Notes under the pieces: generated by a model
What the model saw: only the letters and a program-made list of their open reading frames with translations
Database searches by the model: none
Told to the model about the DNA's origin: nothing
Shown: piece after piece, positions 46,501 to 55,667 of the stretch
Layout: the number at the start of each line of letters is the position of its first letter
Position numbering within the stretch: position 1 is the first letter of the stretch
Position numbers and translations under genes: made by a program
Assembly (NCBI RefSeq): GCF_900168025.1
Contig: NZ_FUYN01000003.1
Span: 1-64,000 of the forward strand
Reading direction: 5' to 3'
DNA from: Acetoanaerobium noterae
GTDB taxonomy: Bacteria > Bacillota > Clostridia > Peptostreptococcales > Filifactoraceae
Length of the DNA stretch: 64,000 nt

Positions 46501-47370
46501 TTATTTCTCCCATCTTCCATATATTCCACAAGGTAGAATTAAATCTTCTTTTTTCACTGGCAAGCCTATTTCTCCACTCGATACACTTCCCTGCTTGTCC
46601 TTTACAATTATAAGCTTCAGCATATTTTCTATAGCTGTTGGAGATAATCCTGTTGTGTAAGAATTTAATAATAAAAATAGCGGTTCATCACTTAGCACCT
46701 GGGATGTAAGCTTTAGTAGCTTCGTAAGCTCCTCTTCAAATTTCCAAATCTCTCCATTTGGCCCTCTTCCATACGAAGGAGGATCCATTATTACAGCATC
46801 GTATTTATTACCTCTTCTTATTTCTCTTTGTACAAACTTAAAGCAATCATCTACTATATATCTAATTTTATTGTTCGATAAACCACTAAGCTCTGCATTT
46901 TCTTTAGCCCAAGCAACCATTCCTTTTGATGCATCTACATGGCATACTTCCTCTGCTCCAGCATAAGAAGCAGCGCAGGTTGCTCCTCCAGTATATGCAA
47001 ATAAATTAAGAACCTTTATAGGTCTATTTGCTTTTGAAATTTTATCCATCATCCAGCTCCAATTAGCTGCCTGCTCAGGAAACAGTCCTGTATGTTTAAA
47101 ACCTGTAGGCTTTATATAAAAAGATAGTCCCTTATAAGATATAGTCCATCTTTCAGGAATTTTCTTTTTAAACTCCCAGGTTCCTCCACCTTTGCTACTT
47201 CTATGATAATGTCCATGGACATCTTTCCACTTTACGTTATCTGTATCAGCTGGCCATATAGCCTGAGGGTCAGGTCTTCTAAGCACTATATTTTTCCATC
47301 TTTCTAACTTTTCGCCGTTGCCAGCATCAATAATCTCATAATCTTTCCAATCATCTGCTAAAATAAGCAT
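46501..47370 (-). CDS. Class I SAM-dependent RNA methyltransferase
   Basis: 289 residues. SAM-binding motif I is KVLNLFAYTGGATCAASYAG, then HVDASKGMVAWAKENAELSG and the catalytic-site VIMDPPSYGRG. This pattern matches the RlmI/RlmK-type rRNA cytosine/guanine methyltransferases, but the N-terminal PUA domain of RlmI is absent. The exact site is unknown. Directly upstream of and coupled with the RluA-type gene, so both probably modify RNA. Confidence 0.85.
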   Translation of the reverse strand: MLILADDWKDYEIIDAGNGEKLERWKNIVLRRPDPQAIWPADTDNVKWKDVHGHYHRSSKGGGTWEFKKKIPERWTISYKGLSFYIKPTGFKHTGLFPEQAANWSWMMDKISKANRPIKVLNLFAYTGGATCAASYAGAEEVCHVDASKGMVAWAKENAELSGLSNNKIRYIVDDCFKFVQREIRRGNKYDAVIMDPPSYGRGPNGEIWKFEEELTKLLKLTSQVLSDEPLFLLLNSYTTGLSPTAIENMLKLIIVKDKQGSVSSGEIGLPVKKEDLILPCGIYGRWEK

Positions 47371-47465
47371 TGCTTCACATCCTATAATTTAAGTTTCTTA
47401 ATAATTAGCTTTAATCCTAAAACAGTATAGCATCTGAAAATCATTTAATAAAGAAAAAATAAACA

Positions 47466-48638
47466 TTAAACAAACCAATTTTCGTCGATAATTTGGCTTT
47501 TAGTTTTTTTCTGAGTTAAAGCACTATAAATTTTCGATGATAATTTAGTTTCTCCTATTAATAATCCCCCTACCAAAATATCATTTTCAAAAACTAATTT
47601 TTTATAATTATTAGAGTCTTCAACAATTTCATAAGTTCTTCCTTCTTTGTCCTCTATGTCTCCTGCAGAATAAACTCCTATTTCTAGTCCTTTTAATATA
47701 GTAGCAGGAATAAAGCCCTCAAATTCTTTATTATCGCCAAGTACATTGGCAGCAGCGATTTTTCCCATCTGCATAGCTGCTGGCCAAATTCCATATGTGC
47801 TATTTCCAATTTGTACATTATCTCCCGCTGCATAGATATCTTCATCACAGGTTTTAAGATTTTTCGTTACCATTATACCTCTATCACAATCTATCTTACA
47901 TCCTTTTGGAAGGTCTAAATTTGCTCTTACTCCCACAGAAATAATAACCATATCTGCATCTAGAATTTTTTTGCTACTTAGTTCAACTCCCGTTACAGTT
48001 TCTTCTCCTAAAATAGCTTTAGAGGATTCTCCAAGATAAAACTTTATACCAGATTTAGTTGCAGATTCTAAAACTAATTTCGATGCTTTGACATCGAGCT
48101 GTCTTGGCATCAGCCTATCACTAAATTCTACAATGCTTACATCAATATTTTTATGAAGTAAGCTCCAAGCTGCTTCAATCCCTAAAAGTCCTCCTCCAAT
48201 AATGACTGCTTTTTTTACTTTATCAAGATTTTTATTTATATTTTCTATATCGCTAGCATATTTGATTGTGTATACACCTTTTTTATCTGTTCCTTCTAAA
48301 GGAGGAACAAAATTATTACTTCCAGTACATAAAATTAGCTTGTCGTATTCATAGTTAGCATTATTTTCTGTTGTCACGATTTTTTTATCTTTATCTATTC
48401 CGATTACTTTGGTGTTTAGAATTATAGAAATATTTTTTTCTTGAAAATATTCTTTAGTCTTCAAATAAAAATTAGCTGGATATTCACTTTCACCAATCAT
48501 ATGGGACAACATCGGTCTATAATAAGGAAGTCTATCATCGCTACTAATCATTGTGATTTTTATATCTGGATTCAACTTTCTCAATGTTTCCGCTGCCGAT
48601 ATCGCTGCGGCGCTACTTCCGATAATTACTATTTTCAT
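47466..48638 (-). CDS. NAD(P)/FAD-dependent oxidoreductase (NirB/rubredoxin-reductase type)
   Basis: 390 residues with two Rossmann folds. The FAD site is VIIGSSAAAISAAETLR, the NAD(P) site is AVIIGGGLLGIEAAWSL, and the second FAD motif is IYAAGDNVQIG. The protein resembles NADH:rubredoxin oxidoreductases and the N-terminal part of nitrite reductase. There is no active-site disulphide. It may move electrons to rubredoxin in oxygen or peroxide defence. Divergent from the hydrogenase operon, with which it shares a 0.7-kb control region. Confidence 0.85.
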   Translation of the reverse strand: MKIVIIGSSAAAISAAETLRKLNPDIKITMISSDDRLPYYRPMLSHMIGESEYPANFYLKTKEYFQEKNISIILNTKVIGIDKDKKIVTTENNANYEYDKLILCTGSNNFVPPLEGTDKKGVYTIKYASDIENINKNLDKVKKAVIIGGGLLGIEAAWSLLHKNIDVSIVEFSDRLMPRQLDVKASKLVLESATKSGIKFYLGESSKAILGEETVTGVELSSKKILDADMVIISVGVRANLDLPKGCKIDCDRGIMVTKNLKTCDEDIYAAGDNVQIGNSTYGIWPAAMQMGKIAAANVLGDNKEFEGFIPATILKGLEIGVYSAGDIEDKEGRTYEIVEDSNNYKKLVFENDILVGGLLIGETKLSSKIYSALTQKKTKSQIIDENWFV

Positions 48639-49174
48639 AAAATCCCCTCCTGATTTGATATAAAATTAACTAATTGAATAAATAAATTATTATTTATTTA
48701 TAAATATCATTTTAATTTAAGAAATCATCTCTATTTCTTATCTAATTATATCATTAAAAACGCTTTAAAACACTCAAATAAAACAATTGGATAATAAGAT
48801 TTAAAACACGCTTATAATTACTTCTTTCTTTAATATTGAAATTTTGTTAATAAATAAATTAATTGTTATTCAATTGAGAATATTATGAATATTTATTAGT
48901 TTTATTTTGATTTTTTTGATATAATATTTTTATCCAGATTTTACAAATTTAAAAATAAGTTTTTTTTAATTTTGTAAGTTTAATTCCCACTAAAGCACTC
49001 TGGAAACGTTATCTTTACAAAAAAAATAGGTTTTTCTTAATTTTGCTCATTACTACAATATAGGAGGGTGATAATTTCTAACTATGAATAAAGGCTTAAC
49101 GATAAAAATATCGTAAGTAGTTAATTTATCAAAGAAAAGGGGCGTAGTTGAATATTTCATTCATTTGATAATCG

Positions 49175-49210
49175 TTTTCTTGAATATTTGAGTAAATTTA
49201 TTCAAGAAAA
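49175..49210. repeat. Perfect 12-bp inverted repeat upstream of hydrogenase genes
   Basis: TTTTCTTGAATA (49175-49186) and TATTCAAGAAAA (49199-49210) flank a 12-base loop. Related TGAATATT or AATATTCA boxes occur on both sides, so the arms look like part of a repeated binding motif. Confidence 0.7.
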
Positions 49211-49292
49211 CCTAAAAAATATTCATTGATATTCAGCGTTTTGTGAATATTTAACCATTATTGCAAATACTATTTTTCTTTTTTTTAAATTC

Positions 49293-49301
49293 TGTTATAT
49301 T
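49293..49301 (+). promoter_or_regulatory. Extended -10 of the hydrogenase operon
   Basis: TGTTATATT, that is TG-n-TATATT, lies 41 bases before the first start codon. No good -35 is present, in keeping with an activator- or repressor-controlled promoter next to the repeat cluster. Confidence 0.4.
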
Positions 49302-49341
49302 ATGGGTAAAGATTGTCTAATATTTAGCAAGGAGGGATAAT

Positions 49342-49821
49342 ATGCAAGAAACCACTTTAAACAAGGAGCTTTATGATCAGTTAGCAGATTATATTGCTAA
49401 TGTGGAGAATAAAGAAACTGCTCTTATCGAAGTTCTTCATAAGGCTCAAAACCTCTTTGGATTTATTCCAAAGGAAGTTCAACTATTTATAGGTGAAAAA
49501 TTAGGAGTCCCAGCTTCTAAAGTATTCGGTGTTGTTAGCTTTTATTCTTACTTTACTACAGAACCAAAAGGTAAATACGTAATTAACGTATGTATGGGTA
49601 CGGCATGCTTTGTTAGAAAAGCTGATTCTCTACTTAGAGAGCTTGAAAAAGTTCTATGCATCAAGCCAGGCGAGACTACTGAAAACAAAATGTATTCAAT
49701 AGAGGCGCTTAGATGTGTTGGAGCCTGTGGTTTAGCCCCTGTTATTATGGTAAACGACGAAGTTTATGGAAAAGTAACTGTGGACGATATTCCAAAAATA
49801 CTTGCAAAATATGCTGATTAG
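49342..49821 (+). CDS. hydC: [FeFe]-hydrogenase gamma subunit (NuoE-like, thioredoxin-fold [2Fe-2S])
   Basis: 159 residues. The N-terminal helical bundle precedes a thioredoxin-like domain with the four [2Fe-2S] ligands in CMGTAC and RCVGACGLAP. It corresponds to NuoE and to HydC of trimeric NAD-linked hydrogenases. First gene of the operon hydC-hydB-hydA, with a strong GGAGGG Shine-Dalgarno and 14 bases to the next gene. Confidence 0.92.
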   Translation: MQETTLNKELYDQLADYIANVENKETALIEVLHKAQNLFGFIPKEVQLFIGEKLGVPASKVFGVVSFYSYFTTEPKGKYVINVCMGTACFVRKADSLLRELEKVLCIKPGETTENKMYSIEALRCVGACGLAPVIMVNDEVYGKVTVDDIPKILAKYAD

Positions 49822-49835
49822 GAAGGAGGACTAAC

Positions 49836-51713
49836 ATGAATAAAATTGAATCTTTTAAGGCTCTACTAGATTTACAAGCTGAGTACAAGCCAAATTTAAA
49901 GCTAAGAACAGATAACATTCAAAATACAGAGTACAGAGAAATCCTAGTGTGCGGTGGAACTGGATGTATGTCCTCTCAAAGTCAAAAACTAATCGATAAT
50001 CTTAACGCAGAAATAGCAAAAGCAGGTTTATCTGACAAGGTAAACGCTCATATTACAGGATGTTTTGGTTTTTGTGAGCAAGGACCAATTGTAAAAGTAT
50101 TCCCAGATGATGTGTTTTATGTACAAGTAGCTCCTGAAGATGCAGCTGAGTTAGTTAAAACTCATCTTGTTGATGGAAACAGAGTACATAGACTACTATA
50201 TCAAGATCCTGATTCACACGAAAAAGTAAACACTCAACACGAGATGTCTTTTTATAAAAAGCAAAAACGTATTGCTCTTAGAAACTGCGGTCTTATTAAC
50301 CCAGAACTAATCTCTGAGTATATTGCTTGTAGAGGTTATGAGGCAATAGGAAGATGTATTTCTGAAAAAACACCTCAAGATGTAATTGATGAAATAAAAC
50401 TATCTGGCCTAAGAGGAAGAGGCGGCGGAGGTTTTTCTACTGGTCTTAAGTGGGAATTCACGAAAAAGCCTGTATCAGATATTAAATATATAGTATGTAA
50501 TGCTGACGAGGGAGACCCTGGTGCATTTATGGACCGTTCTATTCTTGAAGGTGACCCTCATAGTATAATCGAAGCTATGGCTGTAGCTGGTTATGCTGTT
50601 GGAGCATCAAAAGGATTCGTTTATATTCGTGCTGAGTATCCTCTTGCTATCAAGAGACTTCGTCATGCTATAAACGAAGCTAGAGAGCACGGACTACTTG
50701 GAGACAATATAATGGGAACAAGCTTCTCTTTTGATATTGAAATCAAGTATGGCGCAGGAGCTTTCGTATGTGGAGAGGAAACTGCTCTTATCCATTCTAT
50801 AGAAGGACAACGTGGAGAGCCAACTACAAAACCTCCATTCCCTGCTGAAAGCGGTCTTTGGGACAAGCCTACATGCGTTAATAACGTTGAGACTCTTGCA
50901 AACGTTCCTGCAATCCTTTTAGAAGGAGCTTCTTGGTTTAACGCAATCGGAAGTGAAACATCAAAAGGAACTAAAGTTTTTGCACTTGCTGGTAAAATTA
51001 ACAACGTTGGTCTAGTTGAAGTTCCTATGGGAATTACTCTTAGAGAAATCATCTATGAAATAGGTGGCGGAATCAAGGACGGCAAAGAATTTAAGGCTGT
51101 TCAAACAGGAGGTCCATCAGGTGGATGTATTACTAAAGACCAATTAGATGTAAAAATAGATTATGAATCATTAGGAGCTATTGGCTCTATGATGGGTTCA
51201 GGCGGTATGATTGTTATGGACGAAGATAACTGTATGGTTGATATAGCTAAATTCTATTTAGAGTTTACTGTAGAGGAATCATGCGGAAAATGTACTCCAT
51301 GTCGTGTAGGTAACAAGCGACTTCATGAAATGCTTACTAAGATTTCTGAAGGCAAAGGAACTATGGAAGATCTTGATGCTATGAGAGAGCTTGCTCAAAC
51401 TATAAAAGATACTTCACTTTGCGGTCTTGGACAAACTGCTCCAAACCCTGTATTATCTACATTAAATTTCTTCGAAGATGAATATATAGCTCACGTTCAA
51501 GATAAAGCTTGTCCTGCTGGAGCTTGTCAGTCTCTTCTAAAATATATGATTACTGAAGAAAAATGTATCGGATGTACTAAGTGTGCTAAGGTTTGTCCAG
51601 TATCATGTATTAGTGGAAAAGTGAAGGAAAAGCATGTAATTGATCAAAATCAATGTATTAAATGTGGTGCTTGTTTTGATGCTTGTCCTGTAAATGCTAT
51701 TACTAAAGGTTAA
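49836..51713 (+). CDS. hydB: [FeFe]-hydrogenase beta subunit (NuoF-like, FMN- and NAD(H)-binding)
   Basis: 625 residues in three parts. Residues about 30-115 form a thioredoxin-like [2Fe-2S] domain (ILVCGGTGCMSSQ, GCFGFCEQGP). The NuoF core binds FMN and NAD(H) (GLRGRGGGGFSTGLKWEF, CNADEGDPGAFMDRS, GAGAYVCGEE-like GAGAFVCGEETALI) with a [4Fe-4S] site SCGKCTPCRVG. The C-terminus carries two ferredoxin clusters (CIGCTKCAKVCP, CIKCGACFDACP). This is the layout of HydB in electron-bifurcating NADH/ferredoxin hydrogenases. Confidence 0.93.
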   Translation: MNKIESFKALLDLQAEYKPNLKLRTDNIQNTEYREILVCGGTGCMSSQSQKLIDNLNAEIAKAGLSDKVNAHITGCFGFCEQGPIVKVFPDDVFYVQVAPEDAAELVKTHLVDGNRVHRLLYQDPDSHEKVNTQHEMSFYKKQKRIALRNCGLINPELISEYIACRGYEAIGRCISEKTPQDVIDEIKLSGLRGRGGGGFSTGLKWEFTKKPVSDIKYIVCNADEGDPGAFMDRSILEGDPHSIIEAMAVAGYAVGASKGFVYIRAEYPLAIKRLRHAINEAREHGLLGDNIMGTSFSFDIEIKYGAGAFVCGEETALIHSIEGQRGEPTTKPPFPAESGLWDKPTCVNNVETLANVPAILLEGASWFNAIGSETSKGTKVFALAGKINNVGLVEVPMGITLREIIYEIGGGIKDGKEFKAVQTGGPSGGCITKDQLDVKIDYESLGAIGSMMGSGGMIVMDEDNCMVDIAKFYLEFTVEESCGKCTPCRVGNKRLHEMLTKISEGKGTMEDLDAMRELAQTIKDTSLCGLGQTAPNPVLSTLNFFEDEYIAHVQDKACPAGACQSLLKYMITEEKCIGCTKCAKVCPVSCISGKVKEKHVIDQNQCIKCGACFDACPVNAITKG

Positions 51714-51730
51714 GAAGGGGTGATTACGGT

Positions 51731-53464
51731 ATGGTGAATGTTAATATAAATGGAAAAGATATACAGGTTCCTGCAGGTTCTACAATACTTGAAGCCGCTA
51801 AAGAACTAAATATCAAAATACCTACTTTATGTCACCTTGATCTTCATGACATAAAGATGGTAAACCAAGCTGCATCTTGTCGTGTGTGCGTGGTTGAAGT
51901 TGAAGGAAGAAGAAATCTTGCTCCAGCTTGTGCTACTCCAGTATTTGAAGGAATGAAAATAAAAACAGATACTCAAAAAGCAATCAGAGCTAGAAGAACA
52001 GTTGTTGAGCTTTTATTATCAGATCATCCAAAGGATTGTCTAATTTGTGAAAAGAACACTGATTGTGAGCTTCAATCTCTTGCTGCTGATTTAGGTATAA
52101 GAGAAATCAAATACGAAGGCAAAATGTCTGAGTACCCAATTGATAGAAGCAGTTATTCTATAGTTAGAAATATGGATAAATGCGTACTTTGCAGAAGATG
52201 TGAAACTGTATGTAACAATGTTCAAACAGTTAACGTATTATCTGCAGTTGGAAGAGGTTTTGATACTGTAGTAGGTACTGCATTTGATTTACCTATTCAT
52301 GAAACTACATGTACATTCTGCGGACAATGTCTAGCAGTATGTCCTACAGCTGCTCTTACTGAAGTAAATAACGTTTCTAAAGTATGGAACGCTATCAATA
52401 GTAAGAAATATGTTGTAGTTCAAACAGCTCCAGCTGTTAGAGTTGCTCTAGGTGAAGAGTTTGGTATGGAGCCTGGAACTGTAGTTACTGGCAAAATGGC
52501 TGCTGCACTTAGAACACTTGGATTTGATAAAGTATTTGACACAGACTTTGCTGCTGACCTTACTATAATGGAAGAAGCATCTGAGTTTGTTCATAGATTA
52601 GAGCATGGTGGCAAGCTTCCAATACTTACAAGCTGCTGTCCAGGATGGGTTAAATTCTTTGAGCATCAGTTCAGCGATATGTTAGATATCCCATCAAGCT
52701 GTAAATCTCCTCACGAAATGTTTGGAGCTGTTGCTAAAACTTATTTAGCTGAGAAGCTTGATGTTAAGCCAGAGGATATGATTGTTGTATCTGTAATGCC
52801 TTGCGTAGCTAAAAAATACGAGTCTGCTAGACCAGAGCTTGGTCATGGTGGAACTAAAGATGTTGATATAGTAATTACTACTAGAGAGCTTGCTCAAATG
52901 ATTAAAGAAGCTGGTATAAACTTTAATGAATTAGAAGACCAAGACTTTGATAATCCTCTAGGAGAATCAACCGGAGCATCTGTAATATTCGGAACTACTG
53001 GTGGAGTTATCGAGGCTGCTCTTAGAACTGCTTATGAGTGGTTAACAAAAGAAACTCTTGAAAACGTTGAATTCGAAGCACTTAGAGGTCTTGATGGAAC
53101 TAAAGAAGCTACAGTAAATATCAATGGTCAAGATATCAAAATTGCTGTTACTCATGGACTTGGTAATGCGAGAGCTTTACTTGAAAAAATCCGTGCAGGT
53201 GAAGCTGAATACCACGCTATAGAAATCATGGCTTGCCCTGGTGGATGTATCGGTGGTGGCGGACAGCCATATCACCATGGAGACTTATCAATTCTTTCAA
53301 GAAGAATTGAAGGTATTTACTCTGAAGATAGAGCAAAAACTATTAGAAAATCTCATGAGAACCCAATGATAAAACAGCTTTATGCTGATTTCTTAGGTGA
53401 GCCATATGGCCATAAAGCTCATGAATTACTTCACACAAAATACACTGCAAGACAAAAAATGTAA
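51731..53464 (+). CDS. hydA: [FeFe]-hydrogenase catalytic subunit
   Basis: 577 residues. The N-terminal [2Fe-2S] ferredoxin has Cys34, 50, 53 and 67. A His-ligated [4Fe-4S] site follows (His99, Cys103, 106, 112), then two ferredoxin clusters (CVLCRRCETVC, CTFCGQCLAVCP). The H-cluster motifs are TSCCPGW (Cys302), MPCVAKKYE (Cys358) and MACPGGCIGGGGQP (Cys502, Cys506). All H-cluster ligands are intact. Together with hydB and hydC it should form a trimeric bifurcating enzyme that makes H2 from NADH and reduced ferredoxin. Maturases HydEFG are not in the window. Confidence 0.97.
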   Translation: MVNVNINGKDIQVPAGSTILEAAKELNIKIPTLCHLDLHDIKMVNQAASCRVCVVEVEGRRNLAPACATPVFEGMKIKTDTQKAIRARRTVVELLLSDHPKDCLICEKNTDCELQSLAADLGIREIKYEGKMSEYPIDRSSYSIVRNMDKCVLCRRCETVCNNVQTVNVLSAVGRGFDTVVGTAFDLPIHETTCTFCGQCLAVCPTAALTEVNNVSKVWNAINSKKYVVVQTAPAVRVALGEEFGMEPGTVVTGKMAAALRTLGFDKVFDTDFAADLTIMEEASEFVHRLEHGGKLPILTSCCPGWVKFFEHQFSDMLDIPSSCKSPHEMFGAVAKTYLAEKLDVKPEDMIVVSVMPCVAKKYESARPELGHGGTKDVDIVITTRELAQMIKEAGINFNELEDQDFDNPLGESTGASVIFGTTGGVIEAALRTAYEWLTKETLENVEFEALRGLDGTKEATVNINGQDIKIAVTHGLGNARALLEKIRAGEAEYHAIEIMACPGGCIGGGGQPYHHGDLSILSRRIEGIYSEDRAKTIRKSHENPMIKQLYADFLGEPYGHKAHELLHTKYTARQKM

Positions 53465-53506
53465 GTCCCTTCCCCACAGTTAATTTATTAAACCCACATA
53501 AATATG

Positions 53507-53542
53507 CTAAACGCTCATTACCTAAAAGGTAATGAGCGTTTT
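53507..53542. terminator. Bidirectional terminator between hydA and ppk
   Basis: AAACGCTCATTACCT and AGGTAATGAGCGTTT form a perfect 15-bp stem with a 3-base loop, followed by T on the plus strand. It serves both converging operons. Confidence 0.92.
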
Positions 53543-53556
53543 TATATTGTCTTTAT

Positions 53557-55662
53557 CTACTCTTCATAGGTTCTTGGTTTAAACTCAGTAATTTCATTAA
53601 AATTAAATCTATTATCTATCTTATTTTTAATATAATCATAAAAATAGTCTTGAACGTTAAGAGGTTCTTTACCCCTTTTATCTACTCTGCTATATGCCCC
53701 TGTACTATGAAGAATTCTAGTTTTGTCAGTATCTGAAAGATATAAATTAATAATATTTTTCACTCTTGCTTTATTACATTCATCTTCTACTGGAAATAAC
53801 AGCTCGACTCTTCTATCTAGATTTCTAGGCATAAGATCAGCACTAGACATAAATATCTTTTCTTGGCCAGCATTATAAAAATAAAAAATTCTACTATGCT
53901 CTAGCAATTTTCCTACTATGCTTCTTACTTCTATATTTTCACTTACTTGAGGATATTCAGGAACCAAACAGCATATGCCCCTTATAATCAGCTTTATATT
54001 TACTCCTGCCTCGGAAGCCTCATATAAAAGTCTAATCATGCTTTCATCCACCAAAGAATTCATTTTAAATATTATCTGTCCTCCAAACCCCTCTTTTGCA
54101 TTTCTTATTTCATTCTTAATTAAATTTTCAATCTTCTTTCTCAATCCCACTGGAGCTATATCTAGCTTTTCAAGTCTTTGGATTTGGCTGAAGCCAGATA
54201 GCATATTAAAAACAGCTGAGGCATCTGCCCCGATATACGGGTTGCATGTCATTATTGCTGTATCAGTATAAAACTTAGCTGTTACATCATTGTAATTGCC
54301 TGTCCCCATATGAACATATCTCTTTATTTTATCTTCTTCTCTTCGTACTACAAGCAGTAGCTTACAATGGGTTTTTAAGCCCACAAGCCCATATATTACA
54401 TGACATCCAGCTTTTTCAAGCTGTTTAGCCCAAATTATATTATTTTCCTCATCAAATCTCGCTTTTAGCTCTACCAGCACTGTCACCTGCTTGCCGTTTT
54501 CTGCCGCCTTTGCTAAAGCTGATATTATTGGCGAATTTCCGCTTACTCTATAGAGAGTTTGTTTAATCGCAAGCACATTGTCATCCTCAGCAGCTTGTCT
54601 TACAAAATCAACAACTGTATCAAAGCTTTCAAAAGGATGATGAAGCATAATATCTCTTTCACTTATGGCTTCAAAAATATTGTTATTTTGAACCGTAATA
54701 GAAGGAAGTGGTATCTGATTTTCAAATTTTAAATCTTGATAGCCTTTTAAATTATAAAACTTCATAAGAAAAGTAAGATCTAAAGGTCCACTGATTCTAT
54801 ACATTCCGCCTTCAAAAGCCTCTGACTCTTCTAAAATATAATCAATTATCTCTTGAGAGGTGTTTTTCTCATATTCTAGTCTTACAGCATTACCCCATTT
54901 GCGTTTTTTTATAGACTGCTCTATTTCTTCAAGCAAATCCTCCGCTCCATCTTCATCAATAGAAAGGTCAGCATTTCTTGTAATTCTATAACATGCCATA
55001 TCGAGAATCTCATGCCCTATAAACAGCATATCCATATGAATTTTAATAATATCTTCAAGTAGGATAAATTCTTTTTTATCATTTTCACAAGGAAGAAGTA
55101 TAAATCTATCTAGCACAGATGGAACCTGAACTGTTGCAAACACTGGTTCTACATCTTCATTTCCTCTAAGTAATATAGCAATGTTCAAGCTCTTATTTAA
55201 AATTAATGGAAATGGTCTTGATTTATCCACTACCATTGGTGTAAGCACTGGGTAAATCTGATTAAAAAAATATTTTTCTACAAAAATCCTCTGCTCGTCC
55301 GTTAAATTCTTAGGCCTTTTGAAATATATATCTTCTTTTTTAAGAGCTGGAATAAGTGACCTAAGATAGGTGTTATATTTTTCAGATACTAGTTCGTGTA
55401 CTCTGAGAGTAATTTTATCTAGCTGTTCTTTTGGAAGCAGTCCAGCTGAGTCTTTCTTACTGTAGCCTGCTATTATTTGGTCATTTAAGGATGCTACCCT
55501 AACCATAAAAAATTCATCTAAATTAGAAGCAGTAATAGCTAAAAATTTTAACCTTTCAAATAATGGATTTTTTAAATCCTGGGCTTCTTCAAGCACTCTT
55601 GTATTAAACTCCAGCCAGCTTAATTCCCTGTTAAAAAAAGGATAGACTGTATTATTTGTCAT
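53557..55662 (-). CDS. ppk: Polyphosphate kinase
   Basis: PPK1 family, about 701 residues. The N-terminal helical domain starts FFNRELSWLEFNTRVLEEA. Catalytic histidines are seen in GLKTHCKLLLV (autophosphorylated His) and LLEHSRIFYF. HMGTGNYND and SSADLMPRNLDRRVELLFP are typical. It makes polyphosphate from ATP. The frame opens at a GTG at 55671 overlapping the ppx stop (GTGA). The ATG at 55662 has AAGGGTG at better spacing. Translationally linked to the upstream ppx. Confidence 0.95.
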   Translation of the reverse strand: MTNNTVYPFFNRELSWLEFNTRVLEEAQDLKNPLFERLKFLAITASNLDEFFMVRVASLNDQIIAGYSKKDSAGLLPKEQLDKITLRVHELVSEKYNTYLRSLIPALKKEDIYFKRPKNLTDEQRIFVEKYFFNQIYPVLTPMVVDKSRPFPLILNKSLNIAILLRGNEDVEPVFATVQVPSVLDRFILLPCENDKKEFILLEDIIKIHMDMLFIGHEILDMACYRITRNADLSIDEDGAEDLLEEIEQSIKKRKWGNAVRLEYEKNTSQEIIDYILEESEAFEGGMYRISGPLDLTFLMKFYNLKGYQDLKFENQIPLPSITVQNNNIFEAISERDIMLHHPFESFDTVVDFVRQAAEDDNVLAIKQTLYRVSGNSPIISALAKAAENGKQVTVLVELKARFDEENNIIWAKQLEKAGCHVIYGLVGLKTHCKLLLVVRREEDKIKRYVHMGTGNYNDVTAKFYTDTAIMTCNPYIGADASAVFNMLSGFSQIQRLEKLDIAPVGLRKKIENLIKNEIRNAKEGFGGQIIFKMNSLVDESMIRLLYEASEAGVNIKLIIRGICCLVPEYPQVSENIEVRSIVGKLLEHSRIFYFYNAGQEKIFMSSADLMPRNLDRRVELLFPVEDECNKARVKNIINLYLSDTDKTRILHSTGAYSRVDKRGKEPLNVQDYFYDYIKNKIDNRFNFNEITEFKPRTYEE

Positions 55663-55667
55663 TTTAT

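Larger units (their letters stand above)
48639..49341. promoter_or_regulatory. 703-bp non-coding control region upstream of the hydrogenase genes
   Basis: No credible gene is present. The left half is plain AT-rich sequence. A 16-bp direct repeat with one mismatch (TTTTTTTTAATTTTG type) lies at 48959-48974 and 49030-49045. A foldable segment with CTTA-CGATA/TATCG-TAAG inside TAACTA/TAGTTA spans 49078-49122. Between 49149 and 49251 there is a cluster of TGAATATT/AATATTCA-like boxes, including a perfect 12-bp inverted repeat. This is much longer than other gaps in the window and suggests complex control or a structured leader. Confidence 0.6.

Noticed and set aside
49084-49116. Ten-codon leader peptide (ATG at 49084) in the hydrogenase control region
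   Set aside because: The AGGAGG is about 16 bases upstream, too far for initiation, and the codons lie inside a hairpin. Noted only as part of the structured segment.
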